This document shows, piece after piece, positions 7,169 to 12,023 of a stretch of DNA of 12,023 nt. Under the pieces are notes generated by a model, which worked only from the letters and a program-made list of their open reading frames with translations, did not search any database and was not told the origin of the DNA. The number at the start of each line of letters is the position of its first letter. Positions within the stretch are counted from its first letter, which is position 1. Origin of the DNA: Deltaproteobacteria bacterium. GTDB lineage: Bacteria > Desulfobacterota > Desulfobacteria > C00003060. The translations under genes were made by a program, and so were the position numbers. The DNA lies in NCBI GenBank assembly GCA_030667105.1, contig DAOUWN010000029.1, positions 1 to 12,023 on the forward strand. The letters run 5' to 3'.

Positions 7169-7438
7169 CTATTCTGACATACCGTACTTCTTTAAATTGT
7201 TTCTTACGTACGTCCAATGCAACAGAATGTGTATGGCAATCGTGGTCATGAATAAAAGGGCTGTCCATTCGTGTACTTCAACCAGGAAGTGTCTCAACCC
7301 GACCAACCCCCCTTTTTGCGCTGCATATCCCTTGGGCAATATCACCCAGTTTATCAGGCCCGTAACACCTAACATGACGAAAAGAAGAAACGACACAATA
7401 TTAACTATCCAAAGCTTCAAGGCTCTAACATTTGTCAT
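7169..7438 (-). CDS. DUF4405-type membrane protein, probable haem b or quinone partner
   Basis: This 89-residue protein has two membrane helices: about 8-34 (LWIVNIVSFLLFVMLGVTGL, then INWVIL) and about 59-81 (TALLFMTTIAIHILLHWTYV). Between them is GLRHFLVEVHEWT. The histidines in RHFLVEVHEW and IHILLHW are those conserved in DUF4405 proteins, which resemble part of a di-haem cytochrome b and are often encoded near dihaem cytochromes c. The second helix ends with the positively charged RNNLKKYG. The ATG at 7438 is chosen because GGGGG precedes it by about 9 bases. A longer frame to 7531 would overlap the upstream gene. Its likely role is to pass electrons from quinol to the dihaem cytochrome, an inference from family and context. 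Confidence 0.8.
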   Translation of the reverse strand: MTNVRALKLWIVNIVSFLLFVMLGVTGLINWVILPKGYAAQKGGLVGLRHFLVEVHEWTALLFMTTIAIHILLHWTYVRNNLKKYGMSE

Positions 7439-7497
7439 ATATCCAGCCCCCACAATTCCTTGAATATCAAACAGCAACTTATGCGACCACATTGATA

Positions 7498-8340
7498 TCA
7501 GTGAAGGTGTCCTCCCATAGAAGCAATCCATCTTCGAATTCTATTAATATACTTCTTGAACCCGGCATCGGTGTCGACTATGCGCCTAAGGCGAATTACA
7601 GCGTTACACATCTCACTAATAAACCTATTTGTAGTTCTCTTAGTCCACTCACCCGAGCGTTTGCTGATAGCGTCCGCAGACCCCGTTGTGCCAGGATTGC
7701 AGGTTTGTAGGGTATAACGAAAACAGTAATACTTGGTCTTTTCCCATTTCGGCAATTGACGTAAGTGCTCAACGAACTTTCTTCGTGCGCCCGCCTCTTC
7801 GTTTTCAGGATGTCCAATGAATAAAATATCTCCTTCCAAAAAGCATGTTCCACTTTTCAGACGTCCCAAGCCTGCGTAGGTCTTCCACCAGAGTCCGCCC
7901 CTTTCGTTGTCGATGATTTTGTAATGGGCTAATCTGTAACAGACTGCCTTTGTATGACGGGAGAGATTAACTCCAGATTCAAGCGCATTTGTTACTTGGG
8001 TCTTGAGGCCGTTGGTCACAGCCTCCATCTGTGCTGGAGTCTGACTGCCGATAGTCTTCAATGGCAGTGTTGTGCCGGCATCGCAGGCCTTCATAGTATA
8101 AAATGAACAATAGTATTTGGTTTTTGTCCACTGCGGCAATCTATCAACCAACTGCTTGTATTCGCCTATCAAGTAGCCGGGTTCGTCAATTTCCGTAGAA
8201 GGCTCCAAAAACAAGATATTCCCTGCAATGAAGCACCTCCCGGTCTTGGTGCGTGCAAAACCGAAATAGGATTCCCACCGCAACTGACCATATTGATCTT
8301 CTATAATCCTATATCGGCCTAACCTATAAGATGCCATCAT
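7498..8340 (-). CDS. Uncharacterised protein built of two tandem copies of one Cys-containing domain
   Basis: I do not recognise this 280-residue protein. It contains two diverged copies of one domain of about 85 residues, at about 5-91 and 135-219. Shared features are YRLxxYxIIxxxxGxLxW (5/135), GRCF/GTCF with Cys36/Cys166, GxILF (40/170), LPxWxKTKYYC with Cys78/Cys206, then YTxxxC (Cys86/Cys214) and GTT. Three cysteines per copy are conserved. A linker of about 43 residues joins the copies, and a basic tail (about 220-280) follows. There is no signal peptide or membrane segment, so it is probably cytoplasmic. The start is uncertain: ATG codons at 8340 and 8337, with no good ribosome binding site. 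It lies 58 bp after the dihaem cytochrome gene and 59 bp before the DUF4405 gene, so probably shares their transcript. It may bind a metal or form disulfides. Confidence 0.8.
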   Translation of the reverse strand: MMASYRLGRYRIIEDQYGQLRWESYFGFARTKTGRCFIAGNILFLEPSTEIDEPGYLIGEYKQLVDRLPQWTKTKYYCSFYTMKACDAGTTLPLKTIGSQTPAQMEAVTNGLKTQVTNALESGVNLSRHTKAVCYRLAHYKIIDNERGGLWWKTYAGLGRLKSGTCFLEGDILFIGHPENEEAGARRKFVEHLRQLPKWEKTKYYCFRYTLQTCNPGTTGSADAISKRSGEWTKRTTNRFISEMCNAVIRLRRIVDTDAGFKKYINRIRRWIASMGGHLH

Positions 8341-8398
8341 TGATCACTGTTTTACCGAAGCCTTCTTTTGGAAATCATATATTGTTTCCAGGAGGCCC

Positions 8399-9025
8399 TT
8401 ACTTTGGAATCACGACATAGTCATCTTCAAAAATTCCTCTTTCGGCGGTTGTGTGGCAAGCTGAACAGTTGGATAGCGAACCAATGGATTTCCGTTTCAA
8501 TACATTGGGGGAAACTTCATGGTGCTTTTCTCGAATATACGGGATCTCAGTTATTCTCAACGGCGTCCGACTCCCCAGACTTCTCATGATTTTGACCGCC
8601 CGTTTTGCAGACGACTGTTCGCAGGCATTGTTTTTCAGGTATTCGCCAATGATCTTTTGCGAATCTGAATCAAGCTCTATTACCTCCCCAAAATGGTCCC
8701 CAAGTCCAGCCATGATTTTTTCCCAGGAACCTGACGGCAATAATTCGGGCAGATACGGGGAATGGCAAGCCCCACACTGTTCTTTGTACGTCGCGTTGTT
8801 GACTGGATTCAGATAGCGTTTCCTGGAATGCCTGGAGCCATTGCGGTCTTGCTTATGATCATCGTCATCATCATCGTCATGATCGTCATCATCCCAATCG
8901 AAGAGTCTTTGGTACCATCTCTTTTCTTTATGGTCGTCATGGTCAGCCCAAGCGTTGCAGTAGCCCCCATTTGCCATGAGTAAAAGTATTACCGAAAAGA
9001 GAGTCCATTTTCGTATTCCGGTCAT
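8399..9025 (-). CDS. Exported dihaem cytochrome c (DHC-like) with Asp/His-rich insert
   Basis: This 208-residue protein has a signal peptide (about 1-27, core LFSVILLLMANGG, cleavage near AWA). The mature part carries two CXXCH haem c sites, CGACH (84-88) and CSACH (187-191), plus histidines near KHHEV (167-171) that could act as distal ligands. The pattern YLNPVNNATYKEQCGACHSP followed by YLPELLPSGSWEKIM fits the DHC family of dihaem cytochromes, electron carriers usually paired with a membrane cytochrome b. Between signal and haem domain is a very acidic stretch (about 29-59: DHDDHK, DWDDDDHDDDDDDDHK) encoded by a near-trinucleotide repeat. This might bind metal ions. An AAAGGA ribosome binding site lies about 6 bases before the ATG at 9025. 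A MITE-like element ends 22 bp upstream. Confidence 0.88.
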   Translation of the reverse strand: MTGIRKWTLFSVILLLMANGGYCNAWADHDDHKEKRWYQRLFDWDDDDHDDDDDDDHKQDRNGSRHSRKRYLNPVNNATYKEQCGACHSPYLPELLPSGSWEKIMAGLGDHFGEVIELDSDSQKIIGEYLKNNACEQSSAKRAVKIMRSLGSRTPLRITEIPYIREKHHEVSPNVLKRKSIGSLSNCSACHTTAERGIFEDDYVVIPK

Positions 9026-9038
9026 ATACTTTTCCTTT

Positions 9039-9047
9039 CATAGTATG
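9039..9047 (+). repeat. Target-site duplication, left copy (CATAGTATG)
   Basis: CATAGTATG occurs here and again at 9238-9246, directly flanking the inverted-repeat element at 9048-9237. The preceding T is shared by both copies, so the duplicated target could be 9 or 10 bp. Confidence 0.82.
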
Positions 9048-9237
9048 ACGGTCTCGTAAAAAGTCGAAAAACACCTCTTTCTGTCCCGCCGTGACGCGAC
9101 TCCGGCGCGGCAGGCATTCCGGCGAAAGCCGGAAGCCAGTTTATTCAGTTAGTTACAAAGGCTCTGGACTCCGGCCCGCCGTGCTCGCGCCCGTCGCGGC
9201 AGGTTTTCACCGGAGTGACGACTTTTTACGAGACCGT
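9048..9237. mobile_element. MITE-like element with perfect 19-bp terminal inverted repeats
   Basis: The left end ACGGTCTCGTAAAAAGTCG (9048-9066) and right end CGACTTTTTACGAGACCGT (9219-9237) are perfect inverted copies, flanked by 9-bp direct repeats. The 190-bp interior is much more GC-rich than the neighbours and has no credible gene. It contains a strong hairpin TTCCGGC-GAAA-GCCGGAA (9117-9134), with the ATTCCGGCGAAAGCCGGAA core that I recall as a common dispersed bacterial repeat. Two diverged copies of a 29-30 bp unit (9085-9114 and 9175-9203) are also present. Size, ends and target duplications fit a non-autonomous element moved by a transposase supplied in trans. It separates the dihaem cytochrome gene from its upstream DNA. 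Confidence 0.85.
9085..9203. repeat. Diverged internal direct repeat inside the MITE
   Basis: Copy A (9085-9114) and copy B (9175-9203) share CCCGCCGTG at the start and CGCGGCAGG at the end, with GCG in between and a few changes. They flank the GAAA-loop hairpin. Confidence 0.65.
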
Positions 9238-9246
9238 CATAGTATG
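9238..9246 (+). repeat. Target-site duplication, right copy (CATAGTATG)
   Basis: This is an exact copy of the 9-mer at 9039-9047, in the same orientation. It lies immediately outside the right end of the element. Confidence 0.82.
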
Positions 9247-9364
9247 TGTTGCAAAAAAAAGTATTTGCCTTTCGCATCCGTTTCTTATCTGATCCGAATG
9301 CAGTTGGCTTAAAGAAGAATACCAATTTGTCTTGAAAACGGGTTAGGTCTAGGTTTTGTAAAGC

Positions 9365-9760
9365 TTAACAGAGCAAAGAGCGGTTTTTTAGGTAAATCGG
9401 TGAAAATGAGCACGTTGCGTAGGCATAAAAAGAGGCAAAACCGTCAGTGACATGGTTAATGGAATGATAATCAAGAAAAGTAGATACGATGAATGTGGTA
9501 TCAAGGATTTTCAAATTCACAATTGGAGTGGCGGGATTGGCCGCTTTGAAAGCTTGGCCTTTTTCGAGAGTGCAACTCTTACAGAAAGTGCCAAAACAAC
9601 GCACATGAATGAAAGAGCCTAACTTTACCTCTGCTTTGATTGGAAGGCCATGCAAGCAGGCCTGTCCACAGAGGCAGGTCTCGGCCATCACACAGTTTGC
9701 AAAAATGCCCAAGATGAGAAGTAGAGTGGGTAATATGCCTATTATTTTTCGAATTCCCAT
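9365..9760 (-). CDS. Small exported cysteine-rich protein of unknown function
   Basis: This 131-residue protein has a signal peptide (core about 7-22, IGILPTLLLILGIF, probable cleavage after VMA at 26). The mature N-terminal part is Cys-rich: ETCLCGQACLHG (Cys29, 31, 35) and RCFGTFCKSC (Cys55, 60, 63). Its even spacing suggests a metal site or disulfides. The C-terminal half (about 80-131) has mixed hydrophobic and aromatic residues and ends in Cys131. I cannot name the family. The start ATG at 9760 has only a weak GGGAAAA upstream. It precedes the dihaem cytochrome gene on the same strand; the MITE between them raises the spacing to 339 bp. An envelope redox or metal role is plausible only by context. 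Confidence 0.68.
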   Translation of the reverse strand: MGIRKIIGILPTLLLILGIFANCVMAETCLCGQACLHGLPIKAEVKLGSFIHVRCFGTFCKSCTLEKGQAFKAANPATPIVNLKILDTTFIVSTFLDYHSINHVTDGFASFYAYATCSFSPIYLKNRSLLC

Positions 9761-9832
9761 AAGTCTTTGTTTTCCCAGGTCCGATTGGGCCCTAGTTCCA
9801 AAACAAATTATACGCCAAACCCATCTGAGACT

Positions 9833-10105
9833 TCAATAGTATTCTTTATTTATTGGTATGGTATTTTCGAATGCGCACTCGTTCCCGCTGGCATGCAACG
9901 CCTCCCTCCTGTTTCGATATCCGTTTAAAACCTGTATCAATTTGAAATTCCTAAGACTTTCACGTTCTGCAATGGAGCTTGATGCTGAACACCCCGCAAT
10001 TCTTTTAGGTCTTGTTCTAAAACCTTTACGTTTGTCTATTTCCGCCGCCCGAAACTGCGAATCCTTGACAGAAAATGCGATCTCCTGTAGAAATCTTTGC
10101 GTAAC
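9833..10105 (-). other. Startless open frame, possible gene remnant
   Basis: After a stop at 10106-10108 the minus strand stays open for about 90 codons to TGA at 9833-9835. The composition is protein-like (for example QRFLQEIAFSVKDSQFRAAE, then IDKRKGFRTRP), but there is no ATG or GTG near its beginning and no ribosome binding site. The opposite strand is also open over 9858-10109. I recognise no family. It may be the 3' end of a decayed gene. Confidence 0.2.
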
Positions 10106-10298
10106 TTAATAAAATCACTATTAAAACTCATGGCAAGGAATCGATGACAGGACTGCCCGTGAGGACACCTAAGCTGGTGCAAGTTAGCGACACTTTTGGT
10201 TCCAGTGTTCCCACCCTGGTATGTTGAGCTTGTTTAAGCAGAAACTTTAATACACTTTGCCCGCCTCTAAAATATCCTCCGTGACTGTCCTTTGCGAC

Positions 10299-10327
10299 TT
10301 GACAAACAAATTGACTTCTGTTAGAAC
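10299..10327 (+). promoter_or_regulatory. Candidate sigma-70 promoter
   Basis: A perfect TTGACA (10299-10304) is followed after 17 bp by TAGAAC (10322-10327). It points toward the cNMP-binding-domain gene, with a leader of about 250 bases. The -10 matches only 4 of 6 positions. Confidence 0.33.
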
Positions 10328-10383
10328 GTTTTGAATCGAAATTATTTCACAACATACTATTTCAGAACGAACTGAGTTGTCAT

Positions 10384-10419
10384 GTTATTCCCAGCTATTA
10401 TTAGATAACGTTATTCCCA
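10384..10419 (+). repeat. Direct repeat GTTATTCCCA, two copies
   Basis: The 10-mer GTTATTCCCA occurs at 10384-10393 and 10410-10419, with start points 26 bp apart (16 bp between copies). It could be a binding site for a regulator or recombinase. No gene supports either reading. Confidence 0.4.
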
Positions 10420-10585
10420 CCATCAAATATGGCAACCCAGTCGCCAACAACAGTTGAACAGGGAAACATTTGTTGTTGAATTCAGCTACACCTTCCCTTC
10501 AACGTTCCGCATCTCCTTGCCAACATGGCATGTGAGAGAAAGCCGCTTCACTACCCCAATGGAGGTTTTATCGAAAGGAGGCATC

Positions 10586-11095
10586 ATGATAACTCTAGAA
10601 GTTTTGAAACGAGCATTTTTATTCGAATCGTTAACGGATGACCAGGTTGAAAACATCGCCCGACTCGGTCAGGAAAAAAGCTTCCAGGCAGGTGAAGAAA
10701 TCTTCAAACAGGGCAAAAGGGCCAAAACACTTCATGTACTCTTGGAGGGTCAGATTTCCGTAAGGGTTAAGGATTACGAGGAGGCCGACCTCATGGCTAA
10801 GACTCTTAAGGAACCCGGCGCTGTCTTAGGTACCGTTGCTCTCGTAAGACCTCATGTCTATAACGTAACCGCTGAGGCTGTTAGCAAGGCAAGAACTTTT
10901 GCTATAGAGGCTCCTAGGCTCAGCGAGACCATGAGGGCAAATCCTCTTATGGGCTTTGAAGTCATGACTTGTTTGAATCAAAGTTACTTGCACCGCATTA
11001 ATGTCAAGAGAGCGGGAATGATCAGTCTTTTCAAGGCATTTAGGTCTCAAACCCAAAAAGCAGAGATTTACGATACCTATAGGGAAGTAGCCTAG
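10586..11095 (+). CDS. Single-domain cyclic-nucleotide-binding-like protein
   Basis: This 169-residue protein is almost entirely one cNMP-binding fold (about 9-125): FLFESLTDDQVENIA, QAGEEIFKQGKRAKTLHVLL and EGQISVRV match the usual beta-roll. The phosphate-binding segment, normally FGExAL...RxA, reads LGTVALVRPHVYNVTAEA (81-98). The key Glu is Thr and the usual Arg is Tyr, so ordinary cAMP binding is doubtful. The C-terminal helix (about 120-145) has no DNA-binding helix-turn-helix, unlike Crp/Fnr regulators. The ATG at 10586 is chosen for the strong AAAGGAGG at 10574-10581, four bases upstream; an upstream ATG at 10454 lacks such a site. The next recognisable gene is about 640 bp away. It probably acts by protein-protein contact or senses another ligand. 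Confidence 0.85.
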   Translation: MITLEVLKRAFLFESLTDDQVENIARLGQEKSFQAGEEIFKQGKRAKTLHVLLEGQISVRVKDYEEADLMAKTLKEPGAVLGTVALVRPHVYNVTAEAVSKARTFAIEAPRLSETMRANPLMGFEVMTCLNQSYLHRINVKRAGMISLFKAFRSQTQKAEIYDTYREVA

Positions 11096-11133
11096 CCCTT
11101 ACTACTGTACAGCTGGTTCCTGTGGCGATGGTG

Positions 11134-11151
11134 TAGACTTTGAGAAGTCTA
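11134..11151 (+). terminator. Hairpin 39 bp after the cNMP-binding gene
   Basis: TAGACTT (11134-11140), loop TGAG, AAGTCTA (11145-11151) is a perfect 7-bp stem. A weaker one, CTAAT/ATTAG, follows at 11160-11176. There is no T tract, so intrinsic termination is uncertain. Confidence 0.25.
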
Positions 11152-11616
11152 TAAATGGACTAATCGTTGTAATTAGTGAAGCAGGGGGGGACAATGGGGT
11201 CGTCCATAAGATTATAAGTTTCGCCACAGCCGGCACCACATGAGGCCGAAAGATCACGTGATATCTATGACCTTTAAAGAATTGTGATGATGACAAGCAA
11301 GCTTCAACCTAAGCTTTCCGAGATCGAGCCCAACATATTGTGTAGGTCAACCATCCACGTAGAGCCGCTTTTCCCTCTATATTTGTGAGTTCTTGAGCCC
11401 TGCCTCCGCTCCAGTTCATCAGTTAACCTCATTTCCACCTAGGAAACACTGTACGTACCAGCGCTCAAGCATCTAAACCTGCCGTTGCCTAACGTCAAAA
11501 ATTTGACAAATCAGGATCGTCTTAATCCAATTACCCCTCACTTTGATGCCCCGATCCCGCAACGACGAACTCTCAATTATATGGAATTACAGAAAAGTAC
11601 TGCCATCAAGTATTTT

Positions 11617-11632
11617 TGGCATTATTCCTGCT
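11617..11632 (+). promoter_or_regulatory. Candidate sigma-54 (-24/-12) promoter for the tusA-like gene
   Basis: TGGCATTATTCCTGCT has GG and GC separated by exactly 10 bases and matches most of TGGCACGN4TTGCW (TGGCA, then CTGC instead of TTGC, then T). Transcription would start near 11644, about 93 bases before the ATG at 11737. Confidence 0.42.
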
Positions 11633-11736
11633 GGAGGACAGTACGGTGTATTCTCATTCAAATCATTGTCACGTTGCTACGAGGTGAAACACCAACAAAC
11701 ATTTTCATGTAGAACCTCAAGTAAGGAGAAATGATT

Positions 11737-11957
11737 ATGGCAGTAGAAGTTTTGGATACCCTCGGTATGAAGTGCCCTCAGCCGGTTCTGAAGATAGCCG
11801 TGAAGGCCCCGGACATGAAACAAGGTGATATTTTGGAAGTCCAGGGAGACTGCCCGACCTTTGAGAAAGATGTGCGCACATGGTGCGGCTGGGCAAGGTC
11901 AACCACTCCGTAGAGGATGAAGGGGCAAACAAGAAGAGGATCCAGATACAGTTTTAG
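11737..11957 (+). pseudogene. TusA/SirA-family sulfur carrier gene with a one-base frameshift
   Basis: From the ATG at 11737 the product reads MAVEVLDTLGMKCPQPVLKI, then AVKAPDMKQGDILEVQGDC and PTFEKDVRTWC. The CPQP motif with Cys13 is the persulfide-carrying site of TusA-like proteins; Cys39 and Cys50 are also present. After Cys50 (11884-11886) the frame runs into TAG at 11911-11913. The next frame, from 11886, reads RLGKVNHSVEDEGANKKRIQ and IQF to TAG at 11955-11957, the expected C-terminal end of such proteins (about 74 residues). One missing base near 11886 explains it, either a real mutation or a sequencing error. AAGGAG (11723-11728) is 8 bases from the ATG at 11737 but only 2 from the ATG at 11731, so the later start is preferred. 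If translated as it stands, a 58-residue protein with the active Cys would form. Confidence 0.82.
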
Positions 11958-12015
11958 AGAGCACATGCAGCGCCGCTTATCACCGGGCTTTGCTGATAAA
12001 AAGGAGTATTTCAGG

Positions 12016-12023
12016 GTGAAAAA
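12016..12023 (+). CDS. Probable start of the next gene, cut by the window edge
   Basis: AAGGAG at 12001-12006 is followed, 9 bases later, by GTG AAA AA at the edge. The 58-bp distance from the end of the tusA-like gene suits a shared transcript. Only two full codons are visible, so nothing can be said about the product. Confidence 0.4.

Larger units (their letters stand above)
10106..10585. other. Long non-coding stretch upstream of the cNMP-binding gene
   Basis: These 480 bases contain no supported gene. The frame of the following gene is open back to about 10454, but that part has no ribosome binding site and unlike codon use. The only notable items are a promoter-like pair at 10299-10327 and the direct repeat GTTATTCCCA at 10384-10419. 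Confidence 0.4.
11096..11736. other. Long gap between the cNMP-binding gene and tusA-like gene
   Basis: No supported gene lies in these 641 bases. An open frame without a start (11091-11243, +) reads YYCTAGSCGDGVDFEKSING and then LIVVISEAGGDNGVVHKIIS. It looks protein-like, but the reverse strand (11102-11296) is open as well, so I cannot tell which strand, if either, was coding. Frames at 11485-11734 have no ribosome binding site. The stretch also holds the hairpin at 11134-11151, a short run of G at about 11184-11190, and the sigma-54-like site at 11617-11632. Confidence 0.4.

Noticed and set aside
8368..8983. Three plus-strand frames
   Set aside because: They are opposite the dihaem cytochrome, which has two CXXCH sites and a signal peptide. 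One plus-strand frame is only an Ile/Val-rich reading of the Asp-repeat DNA.
9091..9312. 73-codon frame covering most of the MITE
   Set aside because: It runs through the terminal repeat and hairpin and past the element end, with no ribosome binding site.
9858..10109. 83-codon plus-strand frame
   Set aside because: No ribosome binding site and no family resemblance; the reverse frame over the same span is also open. Treated as a possible remnant, not a gene.
10454..10585. Upstream start for the cNMP-binding gene
   Set aside because: The extra 44 residues are not part of the fold, and the strong AAAGGAGG lies just before the ATG at 10586.
11485..11734. Overlapping 75- and 63-codon plus frames before the tusA-like gene
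   Set aside because: No ribosome binding site, no family resemblance, and they overlap the sigma-54-like site.
1..12023. CRISPR array, tRNA or rRNA
   Set aside because: No regularly spaced repeats, cloverleaf or conserved rRNA segments were seen on either strand by eye.

Overview
The window looks like a chromosomal piece from a Desulfobacterota-type (deltaproteobacterial) anaerobe. The assignment is an inference. It rests on a PAS histidine kinase whose leader carries an MTKKPTYEKLEQRI-type start, a dihaem cytochrome c beside a DUF4405 membrane protein, a TusA-type sulfur carrier, a stand-alone GspD-like periplasmic protein, and short decayed fragments of REP-associated transposases. Coding density is low, about 65 percent. 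Much of the remaining sequence looks like decaying or mobile DNA. No rRNA, tRNA or CRISPR array is visible.

Layout. Positions 99-230 hold the tail of a decayed transposase. A sigma-70-like promoter (286-313) and a well-primed short leader frame (400-510) precede a membrane PAS-PAS histidine kinase (516-2288, +). Convergent to it is a PflX-like radical SAM protein with a Tat signal (2568-3632, -). A second, internally deleted transposase remnant follows (3662-3920, -). Then come a tetrapyrrole-methylase-family protein with a signal peptide (4336-5181, +) and two small exported proteins made only of secretin N-type domains (5285-5938 and 5995-6288, +).

The middle is a minus-strand cluster, in reading order: a Cys-rich exported protein (9760-9365), a 190-bp MITE-like element with perfect 19-bp ends and 9-bp target duplications (9048-9237), dihaem cytochrome c (9025-8399), a cytoplasmic protein made of two divergent copies of one domain (8340-7498), a DUF4405 membrane protein (7438-7169), a possible 41-residue peptide (7061-6936) and a short NfeD-type protein (6923-6612). 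The dihaem cytochrome and the DUF4405 protein suggest a small membrane-to-periplasm electron transfer module.

The right end is sparse. About 800 bp before the next gene hold only a possible gene remnant, a promoter-like site and a short direct repeat. Then come a single-domain cyclic-nucleotide-binding-like protein (10586-11095, +), a gap of about 640 bp with a sigma-54-like site, a tusA-like gene broken by a one-base frameshift (11737-11957), and the ribosome binding site and first codons of a further gene at the edge.

The most interesting points are: two S-adenosylmethionine-type enzymes that both carry export signals; the duplicated protein of no recognised family inside a cytochrome cluster; the pore-less secretin-domain proteins; and the very clean MITE placed just upstream of the cytochrome gene's ribosome binding site. 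I see no complete, clearly new multi-gene system.
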